64,000 nucleotides of DNA, taken from Salinibacterium sp. NG253 (GTDB taxonomy: Bacteria > Actinomycetota > Actinomycetes > Actinomycetales > Microbacteriaceae). Position 1 is the first letter of the stretch. Each line of letters opens with the position of its first letter. The notes beneath the pieces are model-generated. The model saw only the letters and a list, made by a program, of their open reading frames with translations, did not search any database and was not told the origin of the DNA. Positions 44,573 to 52,345 of the stretch are shown one piece after another. The stretch spans positions 124,001 to 188,000 of the forward strand of contig NZ_JADYWF010000003.1 of the NCBI RefSeq assembly GCF_015864945.1. Direction: 5' to 3'. The translations under genes were made by a program, and so were the position numbers.

Positions 44573-45649
44573 TTAGGTGAACATCCCGAGCACGAAAGGG
44601 ATGCCCCACACTGCCGCGAACAGCGCGACCATCACGAGCGTGGCTGCGGGGATGCCGGCCTTGAGCCGTTGACCGCGGGGAGCCACGAGGTTCACGCTGT
44701 AATCGCCGATTGTTTCATCGGCATAGCGACGTGATTGCCGCACCGTTTTTGTGCCCACGGTGTCAGCGATGCCGAGGAGGCGGCGGTGCTGGGCCGGATC
44801 TACAAGGTCAAATGGTTTCGGGGAGTACACCAATAGCCACTTGTCGACTACTTCCACGTCGTACGCTGCCACGTTGTCGATCAACAGCGCCATAAGGTCG
44901 GGCGTGAAAATGTACAGAGCGTCGCGTTCGTACTCGCGCGGGCAATAGAGGGTGAAGTGCGAATTGAAATCGCCCTCGAGCGTGAGGACCTGATTCTTCG
45001 CGAACGTCTGAGGAAGATTGCTCATGCCAAAGAATTGGTTATTGCGGGTGGCGTCGAGCACCATGTGGGGCAGGGCGCGGTCGAGTTCGAAGGCCAAAAA
45101 TCCCCAGTCGTAGGTGCGACGGTTCTTCCCTGAGCCGGTGGTGTACTGGTAGTTTCCGTAGTCGAGCGCTCGGCCGCTTGCGCTGCGGAATCGATCACGA
45201 ATCGACTGATTGCCGCCCTGTGCAAAGATCAGGCCGGGATACTCGGCGCTCAGATCTTTGGGTGAAAACGCTAGATCGTTGTCCTCGGCGAACTTATTCA
45301 TCCGGTAGAACCGCGTCCACGGTCCGCCGTCTTTTCGCCACGCCCGCACCACGGTGAAGAGCGCGCCCGCGGCAACAGCAACGACGAGGCCGGCGATGAT
45401 GAGCATCGGGGCGACCTGGCCGATATTGCCTGTCTGCGCTGCGGTACGAAAATCATGCGCAACGATCAAGGCGAACGGGACGCCGGCGAAGGAGATGAAC
45501 GCAACGATGATGAAACCCACCATCAGCACTCTGCCCAAAAGGTGCGCCTGCGAATAGCCGAATAGTCCGCGGCGGTTGGCTTTGAACTCTGCGACAGCGT
45601 GAGGGGTCACAGGATAGATCAACCCGGAATAGTCGATAGAGCGAAGCAT
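44573..45649 (-). CDS. Membrane protein of unknown function
   Basis: A 358-residue protein with two helices near the N-terminus (about 42-67 and 80-102), a soluble middle domain (about 110-325) and a C-terminal helix (about 333-355). The middle domain is rich in aromatic residues, with FSPKDLSAEYPGLIFAQGG and TLYCPREYERDALYIFTPDL. Similar proteins occur in actinobacteria as hypothetical membrane proteins; no function is known to me. It is convergent with the PrsW-like gene and has a leaderless promoter. Confidence 0.75.
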   Translation of the reverse strand: MLRSIDYSGLIYPVTPHAVAEFKANRRGLFGYSQAHLLGRVLMVGFIIVAFISFAGVPFALIVAHDFRTAAQTGNIGQVAPMLIIAGLVVAVAAGALFTVVRAWRKDGGPWTRFYRMNKFAEDNDLAFSPKDLSAEYPGLIFAQGGNQSIRDRFRSASGRALDYGNYQYTTGSGKNRRTYDWGFLAFELDRALPHMVLDATRNNQFFGMSNLPQTFAKNQVLTLEGDFNSHFTLYCPREYERDALYIFTPDLMALLIDNVAAYDVEVVDKWLLVYSPKPFDLVDPAQHRRLLGIADTVGTKTVRQSRRYADETIGDYSVNLVAPRGQRLKAGIPAATLVMVALFAAVWGIPFVLGMFT

Positions 45650-45661
45650 CCGCCCATCGTA
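45647..45661 (-). promoter_or_regulatory. Leaderless promoter of the hypothetical membrane protein gene
   Basis: On the minus strand TACGAT (45661-45656) ends 6 nt before the ATG at 45649. Confidence 0.5.
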
Positions 45662-45728
45662 GGGGCTGGGGGATGGTTGCTGCAGTCTCCGTTCGGGGGT
45701 GATCAGCGCGGTCTTTACCCCTTAACAG

Positions 45729-45778
45729 ACTCATCGCCCGCTGGTGCGGCACTGCCTGCGACCTAGAGGGCGATGAGT
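45729..45778. other. Inverted repeat in the divergent intergenic region
   Basis: ACTCATCGCCC (45729-45739) and GGGCGATGAGT (45768-45778) are perfect 11-bp arms around 28 nt. TTTAACTGCTTTT follows on the plus strand. No upstream gene ends here. It could be the terminator of a small RNA or an operator between the divergent genes. The rest of this 239-bp gap shows only the helD -10 box. Confidence 0.5.
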
Positions 45779-45853
45779 TTAACTGCTTTTAGATTGCCAC
45801 TGAGTTTCGCTGAGCGCAAGAGTTAAGCGGCGAATTCATAGTCAAAAAGCGCG

Positions 45854-45859
45854 TACGAT
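45854..45859 (+). promoter_or_regulatory. -10 box of helD
   Basis: TACGAT lies 29 nt upstream of ATG 45889. A short leader carries the GGAGAGGA ribosome-binding site. Confidence 0.45.
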
Positions 45860-45888
45860 TGGAGGTCGCAATTTGGAGAGGACAGCTG

Positions 45889-48159
45889 ATGTCATCGAGT
45901 GAGCTTGAACGTGAGCGGGACTATGTCCACGGCCTCTACCGGCGGCTCGACGCCCTGAGAGATGCGGCTCAAGAGCAGCTCGAATCAGTGCGCCGGAGTG
46001 CGCCAGGTGGCACCCACCAGAACCGTTCAGAGCGCGACGCTTTCGCCCGCATCTACGAAGACCGAATCGGCCAGTTGCGCGAAATCGATGAGCGGCTCGC
46101 CTTCGGTCGCCTTGAACTCGAGGTTGAGGCCGAGACTGACACGGACAGCGACAGTGCTATCGAACGCCCGGTGCGGTACATCGGCCGCATCGGATTGCGC
46201 GACGAGGATCAGCGCTCGCTTCTGCTCGACTGGCGGGTTCCGCAAGCGCGAGCTTTCTATCAGGCCACGGCCGCGACGCCACTGGGGGCGAGAGCCCGCC
46301 GGCACCTGCAGAGCAAAGGTCGAGACATCGTGCGCATCGACGACGAGATCTTTGACTCCCAACTCCTTGAAACCGATGCGGCATCCCTTCAGGGTGAAGC
46401 AGCCCTCATGGCAAGTCTCACGGCAGAGCGCACCGGACGCATGGGCGACATTGTCGCGACCATTCAGGCTGAGCAGGATGCGATCATCCGCTCCGAACTT
46501 CGCGGCGCGCTTGTCGTGCAGGGTGGACCCGGCACCGGAAAAACGGCTGTTGCGCTGCACCGCGCCGCTTTCTTGCTGTACTCGCACCGCGAACGCCTTT
46601 CGGCATCCGGAGTGCTCATTGTCGGACCGTCTCGCGCGTTCGTTCGTTACATCGAGGCCGTGCTGCCTTCGCTCGGCGAGACGGGGGTGGTCTTGGCGAG
46701 CCTGGGCCAGCTCTATCCGGGAGCCGATGCGCGCCACGATGATGATGCGGCAGTAGCCCAGTTGAAGGGCTCCCTCGAGATGGCGGCGCTCATCAAGCGT
46801 GCCGTTCGCTCGCGTCGGGTGGTTCCGACTGAGACGCAGCGCATGGAGATCAACGGTGAGATTTTGGATGTGCCTGCCGATCTTCTGAGGTCGGCCATGC
46901 AGAAAGCGTGGGATTCCCACAAGCCGCACAACCTTGCACGAGTAATTTTCAATAAGGCGGCGATCGCAGGCATCAGTCGATTGCTCGCCGACCAGTTGCG
47001 GGCCCACGGCAACACGATCGACGACGCTGATCAGAAGTGGCTGCGCGAAGATATTCGCACCGCCCACGACGTCAAGGTTGCGCTCAATACTGCGTGGATG
47101 CCGTTGACGCCCCAGAAACTTATCAACGACCTCTATGCCCGACCTGGTTGGTTGAAGAGCCTCACGCCCCACTGGACGCCCGAGCAGCGCGAACTGTTGC
47201 GCCGTGAGCGAGACGCTGCATTCACGATCAGCGATGTTGCTCTGCTCGACGAAGCTGCCGAACTGCTCGGTGAAGTGGATGTGGCCCACACGGCGGCGGA
47301 GCACGAGCGCAAGCAGCAACGCAAACGCGACGTGGAGAACGCAACGGCCGCTATTCGCAACATGGGCGTTGACGGCATGATCGATGCGGAAACGCTGGCC
47401 GAGGGCTTCGAGGCAAGTGTTGAGCGATCAACGACGGCAGAGCTGGCATCCGCTGACCGGTCGTGGACCTACGGTCACATCGTGGTTGATGAGGCTCAAG
47501 AGTTGTCGCCGATGCAGTGGAAGTTGCTGGCACGTCGCAATCCGCTGAAGTCCTTCACGATTGTCGGCGATATCGCCCAGGCGAGTGCTGCTGCGGCCAC
47601 CTCAAGCTGGGGTGCTGCGTTATCGGCTGATATCGGCGAGCACTGGCGTCTTGAGGAGCTCACGGTCAACTACCGCACACCGTCCCAGATCGTTGCGGTT
47701 GCCGAGGCAGTGGCGGTTGCCCACAACGTGTCCATCACACCATCGCGGGCGGTTCGTCACAGTGAGTGGCCCGTGGCCGTCACCGTCACGACCCCGGAAC
47801 AGTTAGGCGCACGAGTCAGCGCCGCAGTGACGGCTGATCGTGCCATTTCGAGCGATGGCACCATCGCGGTGATCGTTAGTGATTCTTTGACGGCCAGCAT
47901 CGTGGATGCTCTGCAGCAGTCCTTCGCCGGCGAGGTTGGGGAGGGTGCCGCTGGGCTCAACAAGTCCATCGCGGTGCTAACGCCGCGCGAGTCGAAGGGG
48001 CTCGAGTTTGACTCTGTGATTGTGGTCGAGCCACAACGCATCGTCGAAGAGATTTCTCGCGGTGCTGCGGCGCTGTATGTCGCCATGACGCGGCCAACTC
48101 AACGCCTCGCCATCGTCGCGGCCGAGGGGCTTCCGGAAGGTATTCCCGAACCGTCATAG
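45889..48159 (+). CDS. helD: HelD-type RNA polymerase-associated UvrD-like ATPase
   Basis: A protein of 756 residues. An N-terminal charged coiled-coil (about 1-85, ELERERDYVHGLYRRLDAL) precedes a split superfamily 1 ATPase with Walker A GGPGTGKT (212-219), VVDEAQELSPMQW, IVGDIAQASAAA and the C-terminal ESKGLEFDSVIVVEP and ALYVAMTRPTQRLAIV. This matches HelD, which pries core RNA polymerase off nucleic acid; the actinobacterial class includes HelR, able to displace rifamycins. I start at ATG 45889, preceded by GGAGAGG. A direct role in rifampicin tolerance is possible but not shown by the sequence. Confidence 0.9.
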   Translation: MSSSELERERDYVHGLYRRLDALRDAAQEQLESVRRSAPGGTHQNRSERDAFARIYEDRIGQLREIDERLAFGRLELEVEAETDTDSDSAIERPVRYIGRIGLRDEDQRSLLLDWRVPQARAFYQATAATPLGARARRHLQSKGRDIVRIDDEIFDSQLLETDAASLQGEAALMASLTAERTGRMGDIVATIQAEQDAIIRSELRGALVVQGGPGTGKTAVALHRAAFLLYSHRERLSASGVLIVGPSRAFVRYIEAVLPSLGETGVVLASLGQLYPGADARHDDDAAVAQLKGSLEMAALIKRAVRSRRVVPTETQRMEINGEILDVPADLLRSAMQKAWDSHKPHNLARVIFNKAAIAGISRLLADQLRAHGNTIDDADQKWLREDIRTAHDVKVALNTAWMPLTPQKLINDLYARPGWLKSLTPHWTPEQRELLRRERDAAFTISDVALLDEAAELLGEVDVAHTAAEHERKQQRKRDVENATAAIRNMGVDGMIDAETLAEGFEASVERSTTAELASADRSWTYGHIVVDEAQELSPMQWKLLARRNPLKSFTIVGDIAQASAAAATSSWGAALSADIGEHWRLEELTVNYRTPSQIVAVAEAVAVAHNVSITPSRAVRHSEWPVAVTVTTPEQLGARVSAAVTADRAISSDGTIAVIVSDSLTASIVDALQQSFAGEVGEGAAGLNKSIAVLTPRESKGLEFDSVIVVEPQRIVEEISRGAAALYVAMTRPTQRLAIVAAEGLPEGIPEPS

Positions 48160-48179
48160 AGGGTGGTCAGAGTAGTTGA

Positions 48180-48212
48180 CCCCCACTCGGGTATGCCCAA
48201 TAGTGGGGGTTT
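48180..48212 (+). terminator. Terminator after helD
   Basis: CCCCCACT (48180-48187) pairs with AGTGGGGG (48202-48209), with an inner GGG/CCC pair, followed by TTT. It may also terminate the minus-strand small RNA, though no U-run is seen in that direction. Confidence 0.65.
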
Positions 48213-48249
48213 CGGCAGATTCACAGGTTCGGCAGTATGTATCTAGAAG

Positions 48250-48332
48250 TTATTCCTCGGGGGAGGAACCTTCACTCGGGAGCGATTCTTCGCCACGAGT
48301 CGGGCCGGAGGCGGGGGAGCCTCCGGCCCAAC
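48250..48332 (-). ncRNA. 6C-type small RNA
   Basis: Read on the minus strand there are two hairpins whose loops both show CTCCCCCG. The first pairs GGGCCGGAGGC with GCCTCCGGCCC around TCCCCC (48329-48302, eleven perfect pairs). The second pairs TTCCTC with GAGGAA around CCCC (48268-48253). Two stem-loops each exposing a run of cytosines define the 6C RNA of actinobacteria; the mycobacterial member regulates mRNAs by pairing its C-rich loops with G-rich leaders. Here the C-runs are five long, counting strictly. The exact ends are not known. Confidence 0.7.
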
Positions 48333-48377
48333 GTATTTCTGCATGCTCTTCTACGCATGTGAGAGTTGGAGGTCTGC

Positions 48378-49175
48378 GTGCCGCAGAATCATGATCTTCG
48401 CGGCCGGATCGCCGGACAGTCAGCCATGGCCGCCGTCGTAGAGGCGCAATCTCGTCGTGCGCCTCGAGGTACTGTGGCGCGCTTGTTTGGTGTCTCACCG
48501 CTGACGAAGCAAAGCCGCGCTCAGTATCGTGGGGCAGTCGGGGAGCTTCTCGTCGGTTCCATCCTTGATCGGCTTGGGCACAGCTGGGACGTACTCCACG
48601 GAGTTCCACTCGGTGACACCTCGCTCGACCACTTTGCTGTCGGGCGTGCGGGTGTCTTCGCCGTGACTGTCGTGAACTGTCAGGGCGACGATGTTGCTGT
48701 GAACGGCGACGAGCTGATCGTCGCGCGAAGCGTGAGCACAGCCATCGTTACCGCTCGGACTGCCGCTCGTGCAGTCGCTGCGGCGCTCACGACGGCGCTG
48801 GGGCGCGATGTTGACGTCATTGCGGTGCTTGTCATGGTCGAGCCGGTGAAAGTTTCGATGCTCGCGATTCCGGCTGACGTTCAGATCCTCACCTCGATGC
48901 AGCTTGAGCAATGGCTTGCGAGTGCGCCGGCACTATTCACGGGGGATGAGGTCGCCACGCTCTCCACTGCGGCTGAAGCAAGCACAACGTGGCCGCACCC
49001 GCAGCAGGCGGCGCAGAAGTCACGCAACCTGACGCGCGCTTTTGTGCGCATCCATGATGATGTTCGCACCGCGAGCCTCCGAAGCTTCTTCTGGATCGTC
49101 ACGGCGCTCATCGTCACCTTTCTTTCAGTGTGGGTTCTTGTCTCTGTCTTAACCGAGCTTGTGGTGACCTCCTAG
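48378..49175 (+). CDS. NERD-like domain protein with C-terminal membrane helix (paralog 1)
   Basis: A protein of 265 residues. The central part resembles the nuclease-related NERD fold: YRGAVGELLVGSILDRLGHSW with Glu56, and TSLDHFAVGRAGVFAVTV with Asp84. The E-x-K catalytic pair expected next is replaced by VVNCQG. A membrane helix near the C-terminus (about 232-258) anchors it. The GTG start is set by TTGGAGG upstream. It is clearly related to the gene at 52346: both share SPL-x7-8-Y, VGEL, the D-H pair and the terminal helix. Nuclease activity is doubtful. Confidence 0.75.
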   Translation: MPQNHDLRGRIAGQSAMAAVVEAQSRRAPRGTVARLFGVSPLTKQSRAQYRGAVGELLVGSILDRLGHSWDVLHGVPLGDTSLDHFAVGRAGVFAVTVVNCQGDDVAVNGDELIVARSVSTAIVTARTAARAVAAALTTALGRDVDVIAVLVMVEPVKVSMLAIPADVQILTSMQLEQWLASAPALFTGDEVATLSTAAEASTTWPHPQQAAQKSRNLTRAFVRIHDDVRTASLRSFFWIVTALIVTFLSVWVLVSVLTELVVTS

Positions 49176-49218
49176 CGCGTCGAGCACTTTCCGAGCGTTC
49201 ATAGGGCACGATTAGTGG

Positions 49219-49680
49219 ATGTTTCGGCGTCATCCTTATCTGAGCGCTGCCACGTTCAGCTATCTCGCCGTTGTGGCGTGGTTGACGTTGAGCCCGCAGG
49301 CCCCCGACCAACGCGATGGTCCGCTCTGGCAGCTCGCTGTTTTTCTTGACCGTTTTTCGGCGACCCAGTGGCTCACCTTCAATGACCTTGAATTCGTTGC
49401 GAACATCGCGTTGTTTGTTCCGCTCGGACTTTTCTTCGTGCTCTTGGTAGGAAAGAGGCGCTGGTGGCTCGCTCTCGCCCTAGCTGTCGTTCTAACCTCA
49501 GGAATCGAGTGGGTTCAGCAGTTCATTCCCTCTCGCGTATCTGATGTGCGCGATATTGTGTCGAATTCGCTTGGCGCCACTATCGGCGTGGTGGTGACAC
49601 TGAGTGTGGCCGCGGCTCGGGAGCGCGCTCGCCGTCGTCACCGTGAACACAATTACGATAATTATTCACAAAAACGGTGA
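49219..49680 (+). CDS. VanZ family protein
   Basis: A 153-residue protein with four membrane helices. VAWLTLSPQAP, NDLEFVANIALFVPLGLFFVLL and SGIEWVQQFIPSRVSDVRDIVSNSLGATIG are the VanZ-like signature. The family is named for a teicoplanin-resistance gene, but most members have no known role. No other resistance genes are near. The basic tail (RERARRRHREHN) is cytoplasmic. Confidence 0.88.
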   Translation: MFRRHPYLSAATFSYLAVVAWLTLSPQAPDQRDGPLWQLAVFLDRFSATQWLTFNDLEFVANIALFVPLGLFFVLLVGKRRWWLALALAVVLTSGIEWVQQFIPSRVSDVRDIVSNSLGATIGVVVTLSVAAARERARRRHREHNYDNYSQKR

Positions 49681-49687
49681 TTCGCTC

Positions 49688-49702
49688 TACGCTGTGAAGG
49701 TG
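49688..49702 (+). promoter_or_regulatory. Leaderless promoter of the YhhN-family gene
   Basis: TACGCT (49688-49693) ends 6 nt before GTG 49700, just after the VanZ stop. Confidence 0.5.
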
Positions 49703-50362
49703 GTCAACTTCCGGTGGTTTGGTATTTATGTCGCGGTCGCGCTTGTTCACGTCGCCAGCCTCCTTGGGGGCTGGGATGCAATAGCCATTCCCAGTAAATT
49801 CCTCTTGATGCCCGCTCTCGGGGTTGCGGTCGCTCTCGCGAGTGCTCGTCCATTTCGGCGGCCCGACTACGGGTTCATGGCAGCGCTCGCTCTGGCCTGG
49901 ATCGGCGATATTTTTGTGGCGGATGCCGCGAGCTCAAGCTTCATCATCGGACTTGCCGCTTTTCTCGCCGCCCACGCTGTGTACCTCGCACTGTTCCTGA
50001 CGGCCGTGCGCTCTCGTCGGATTCCGTGGGGCACCGCCGTGCTCGTCGTGTGGTGGGTGGGGCTGCTCGTCATCCTGCGCGACGATCTCGGGCTGTTCTT
50101 CGTGCCGCTCGCGGCCTACGGAGCGGTGCTGGCTGCCTCCACGGCGTCGGCATTCGCGACGAACCGGCTCATCGCATCCGGAGCCGTGTTGTTTTTGGCC
50201 TCTGACACCGCGCTGGCCTGGGCTCTTTTCGCGCCGACCACAGTGTGGTGGCAGTCGGACGCCGTCATCATGGCGCTCTATACTTCAGGCCAGTTGTTGA
50301 TCGCGATTGGCTTTGTCACGGCACGAAGGGGCTCGCGGAAGACTGCTAGCGTATCCGGGTGA
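49700..50362 (+). CDS. YhhN family membrane protein (lysoplasmalogenase-like)
   Basis: A 220-residue polytopic protein with about eight membrane helices. ALAWIGDIFVAD matches the conserved GD motif of the YhhN/TMEM86 family, and VLFLASDTALAWALFAP matches the conserved SD motif; in the animal members these are part of a lysoplasmalogenase site. The GTG start at 49700 follows a -10 box, while the longer frame from 49604 overlaps the VanZ gene. The substrate in bacteria that lack plasmalogens is unclear. Confidence 0.85.
   Translation: MVNFRWFGIYVAVALVHVASLLGGWDAIAIPSKFLLMPALGVAVALASARPFRRPDYGFMAALALAWIGDIFVADAASSSFIIGLAAFLAAHAVYLALFLTAVRSRRIPWGTAVLVVWWVGLLVILRDDLGLFFVPLAAYGAVLAASTASAFATNRLIASGAVLFLASDTALAWALFAPTTVWWQSDAVIMALYTSGQLLIAIGFVTARRGSRKTASVSG
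50347..50361 (+). promoter_or_regulatory. Leaderless promoter within the end of the YhhN-family gene
   Basis: TAGCGT (50347-50352) ends 6 nt before GTG 50359, which itself overlaps the upstream stop (GTGA). Confidence 0.45.
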
Positions 50363-51036
50363 CTCCCGAGCCCTCTGAACCCTCCGTGAACCGACGCGTC
50401 GCCGTCGTCCCTGTGGTTATCGGGGTTGTTGTGTTGGTGGTTTTTGCGGTTGTCCTCACCGTGGTTATTACGTTGGCTGCGGCATCCTCGTCTGAAGCGC
50501 CGGTGACACCGATTTCCGCTTCGCCGTCGTCCTCCCCGCCAATCGAAACGGAGGCGCCGGAGCCAGAGTCGACCGTCGTCGACCCTGCGGGGGTATCGAG
50601 CGGCAACGAGTGCGTGGATTTCACGAACGAAGTCGAGTCGCTCGATATCGAGTCAGCGCGGGTAGCGCAGTCGGAGCGCGACGAGGTCGCGATCGAGATC
50701 ACTCTCGCGTCGCCGATTGATCAGGATTCATCGCAACTCGGGATCTATGCCGAGACAGCAGACGGCGATCGTGCCTACCAATTCATGGTCGAGCTCGACG
50801 ATGGCGAGGTCGACGAGGTTTCGGCGTACGAGCTGTCCCGCGACGACAGTGACAGGCTAGATGCTGACGACGCCGAGGTGAATGGGTCCACCGTTCGCTT
50901 TCTCATTCCCCGTTCGATCGGCAAGAAGCTCGGCGACGATTGGTCGTGGTTCGCGTTTAGTGCCGCCAATGAATCGACAGTGGACACGTGCCCAGGAACA
51001 CCGGACGCACCGGAGTACTTGATCGCCGAACGCTAG
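50359..51036 (+). CDS. Acidic membrane-anchored protein of unknown function
   Basis: A 225-residue protein with one membrane helix near the N-terminus (about 15-41), a Ser/Pro/Glu-rich linker (about 42-80), then a strongly acidic extracytoplasmic domain (about 85-225). Two cysteines, in NECVDF and VDTCPGTP, lie near the ends of that domain and may form a disulfide. No family is recognised. It overlaps the YhhN gene by 4 nt and converges with the MarP-like gene. Confidence 0.7.
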   Translation: MTPEPSEPSVNRRVAVVPVVIGVVVLVVFAVVLTVVITLAAASSSEAPVTPISASPSSSPPIETEAPEPESTVVDPAGVSSGNECVDFTNEVESLDIESARVAQSERDEVAIEITLASPIDQDSSQLGIYAETADGDRAYQFMVELDDGEVDEVSAYELSRDDSDRLDADDAEVNGSTVRFLIPRSIGKKLGDDWSWFAFSAANESTVDTCPGTPDAPEYLIAER

Positions 51037-51069
51037 TGCTCTAGTGCTCTAGCTCACATTCCGCAGCGG

Positions 51070-52251
51070 TCAGTGCGCGATGCAGGCACCGCTAGAAACA
51101 GTGCTTGTGAGCTCTGCAGCGTTTTCGACAATCGGTTGAACGGCATCCAGCGTGAGAGCGTAGCCGACATTGTTTTGCTCAGTGCTGCTGCCGAAGATCG
51201 CACCAACGACGTCTCCGTCGAGTGTGAGAAGCGGGCCCCCAGAATTGCCCGGATTGACTTGCCCGGCGAGGGTATAAACCTCGCGTGGTGCCCCTCCGTT
51301 TCCATAAATGTCGGGGCTTTCGAACGTGCTGATGTGTTGCACGAGCGCGGCGTGGGTGCTGAATGGTCCGCCGTAGGGGTAACCCTGAAGCGCCGTGCTT
51401 GTTCCGGGGCGTGCGGTGACGCCAAGTCGCAACGGATCAGAATTCAATCCGGGAACGGCGAGCACCGCAAGGTCATTGATCGAGTCGAAGTACACGATGG
51501 TGCTCGGCAGCACTTGACCGTTCAACGCCTCGATGACCGGGTCGGTAGTTCCCGAGATCACATGCGCGTTCGTCATGACTCGTTCGGGCGCAATAACGAA
51601 CCCGCTGCCGGTCTGGCCCTGACCGCACGCATAGGCGTTTCCTGTTATTCGCACGACCGATTGTGCGGCTGCGGCAAGCGCCGGGCTGTCAGAGTCGATC
51701 GTCGGGATCAGAGCATTGGGGTCGCCGAGCGGAGAACCAATCAGAGGCAGGGCTTGATCGGTGAGCACAGTTCGCCAGCGGGCGATGCTTGCTTCAACGA
51801 CGTCGGGCGTGATGTCCTGAATGGTGCGGATGACCGCCGAAGAGGCAATGGTGCGCGAGAGAATCGGCAGGCCAAGTTGGGCAGCGCTGAAGCTGACGGT
51901 GGAGATCACGAGGGCCGCAACGACACCAATCACGAGCCCACCAACGGCTCGGTTCGCTCCCCGCAGCGCGCTCGTTCGAATCTCAACATGGATTGCTTTG
52001 CCGGCAGCAACGCCCACGGCGTGGCCGAGAGCGATGAGTGCGACGGCGACCGAGATGGCAACTATTGCCCGCAACTGTGGAAGCTCCACGAGCTGGGATG
52101 CGGCCGGGGCGAGCATCGTGGCGAAGAAAATGCCAACGCCAACGCCCGCAATCACAAAAATGCCGCGCGTGAGACCGATGACGAGTCCATAGATGACATA
52201 GCCCAGCAGAACTACCACGAGGAGTAGATCGAGCAGGGGCGCCACGTTCAT
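51070..52251 (-). CDS. marP: MarP-like membrane serine protease
   Basis: A 393-residue protein. The first 130 residues form a CvpA-like domain with four membrane helices; a periplasmic trypsin-like domain follows. The catalytic triad is His230 in TNAHV, Asp260 in SINDLAVL and Ser337 in GNSGGP. Cys209 and Cys390 flank the protease domain, as do the two cysteines that make the regulatory disulfide in Mycobacterium tuberculosis MarP, an acid- and oxidative-stress protease that activates the cell-wall hydrolase RipA. A similar envelope role is likely here. Confidence 0.93.
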   Translation of the reverse strand: MNVAPLLDLLLVVVLLGYVIYGLVIGLTRGIFVIAGVGVGIFFATMLAPAASQLVELPQLRAIVAISVAVALIALGHAVGVAAGKAIHVEIRTSALRGANRAVGGLVIGVVAALVISTVSFSAAQLGLPILSRTIASSAVIRTIQDITPDVVEASIARWRTVLTDQALPLIGSPLGDPNALIPTIDSDSPALAAAAQSVVRITGNAYACGQGQTGSGFVIAPERVMTNAHVISGTTDPVIEALNGQVLPSTIVYFDSINDLAVLAVPGLNSDPLRLGVTARPGTSTALQGYPYGGPFSTHAALVQHISTFESPDIYGNGGAPREVYTLAGQVNPGNSGGPLLTLDGDVVGAIFGSSTEQNNVGYALTLDAVQPIVENAAELTSTVSSGACIAH

Positions 52252-52263
52252 GGGTTCAGCCTA
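52249..52263 (-). promoter_or_regulatory. Leaderless promoter of the MarP-like gene
   Basis: On the minus strand TAGGCT (52263-52258) ends 6 nt before the ATG at 52251. Confidence 0.55.
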
Positions 52264-52345
52264 AACGGCGTCGGCCTGTGACGTGCCGAGTTGGGCGAAA
52301 GCGAGACGCCAGATATTCTCTGACGGAACGATGTTGGGGGATCCG

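Noticed and set aside
45660-45790. An SRP or RNase P RNA in the helD upstream region
   Set aside because: The conserved sequence blocks of those RNAs are not present; only a simple inverted repeat is seen.
46027-47319. A 430-codon minus-strand frame inside helD
   Set aside because: Shadow of a well-conserved gene; no start signal and no domain.
48237-48362. A 41-codon ORF on the plus strand between helD and the NERD-like gene
   Set aside because: It lies over the two hairpins of the 6C-type RNA, has no ribosome-binding site and no recognisable similarity; the RNA structure explains the sequence better.
51073-52227. A 384-codon plus-strand frame opposite the MarP-like gene
   Set aside because: The minus-strand protein has the full serine-protease triad and membrane helices; the plus frame is Arg/Gly/Asp-rich noise.
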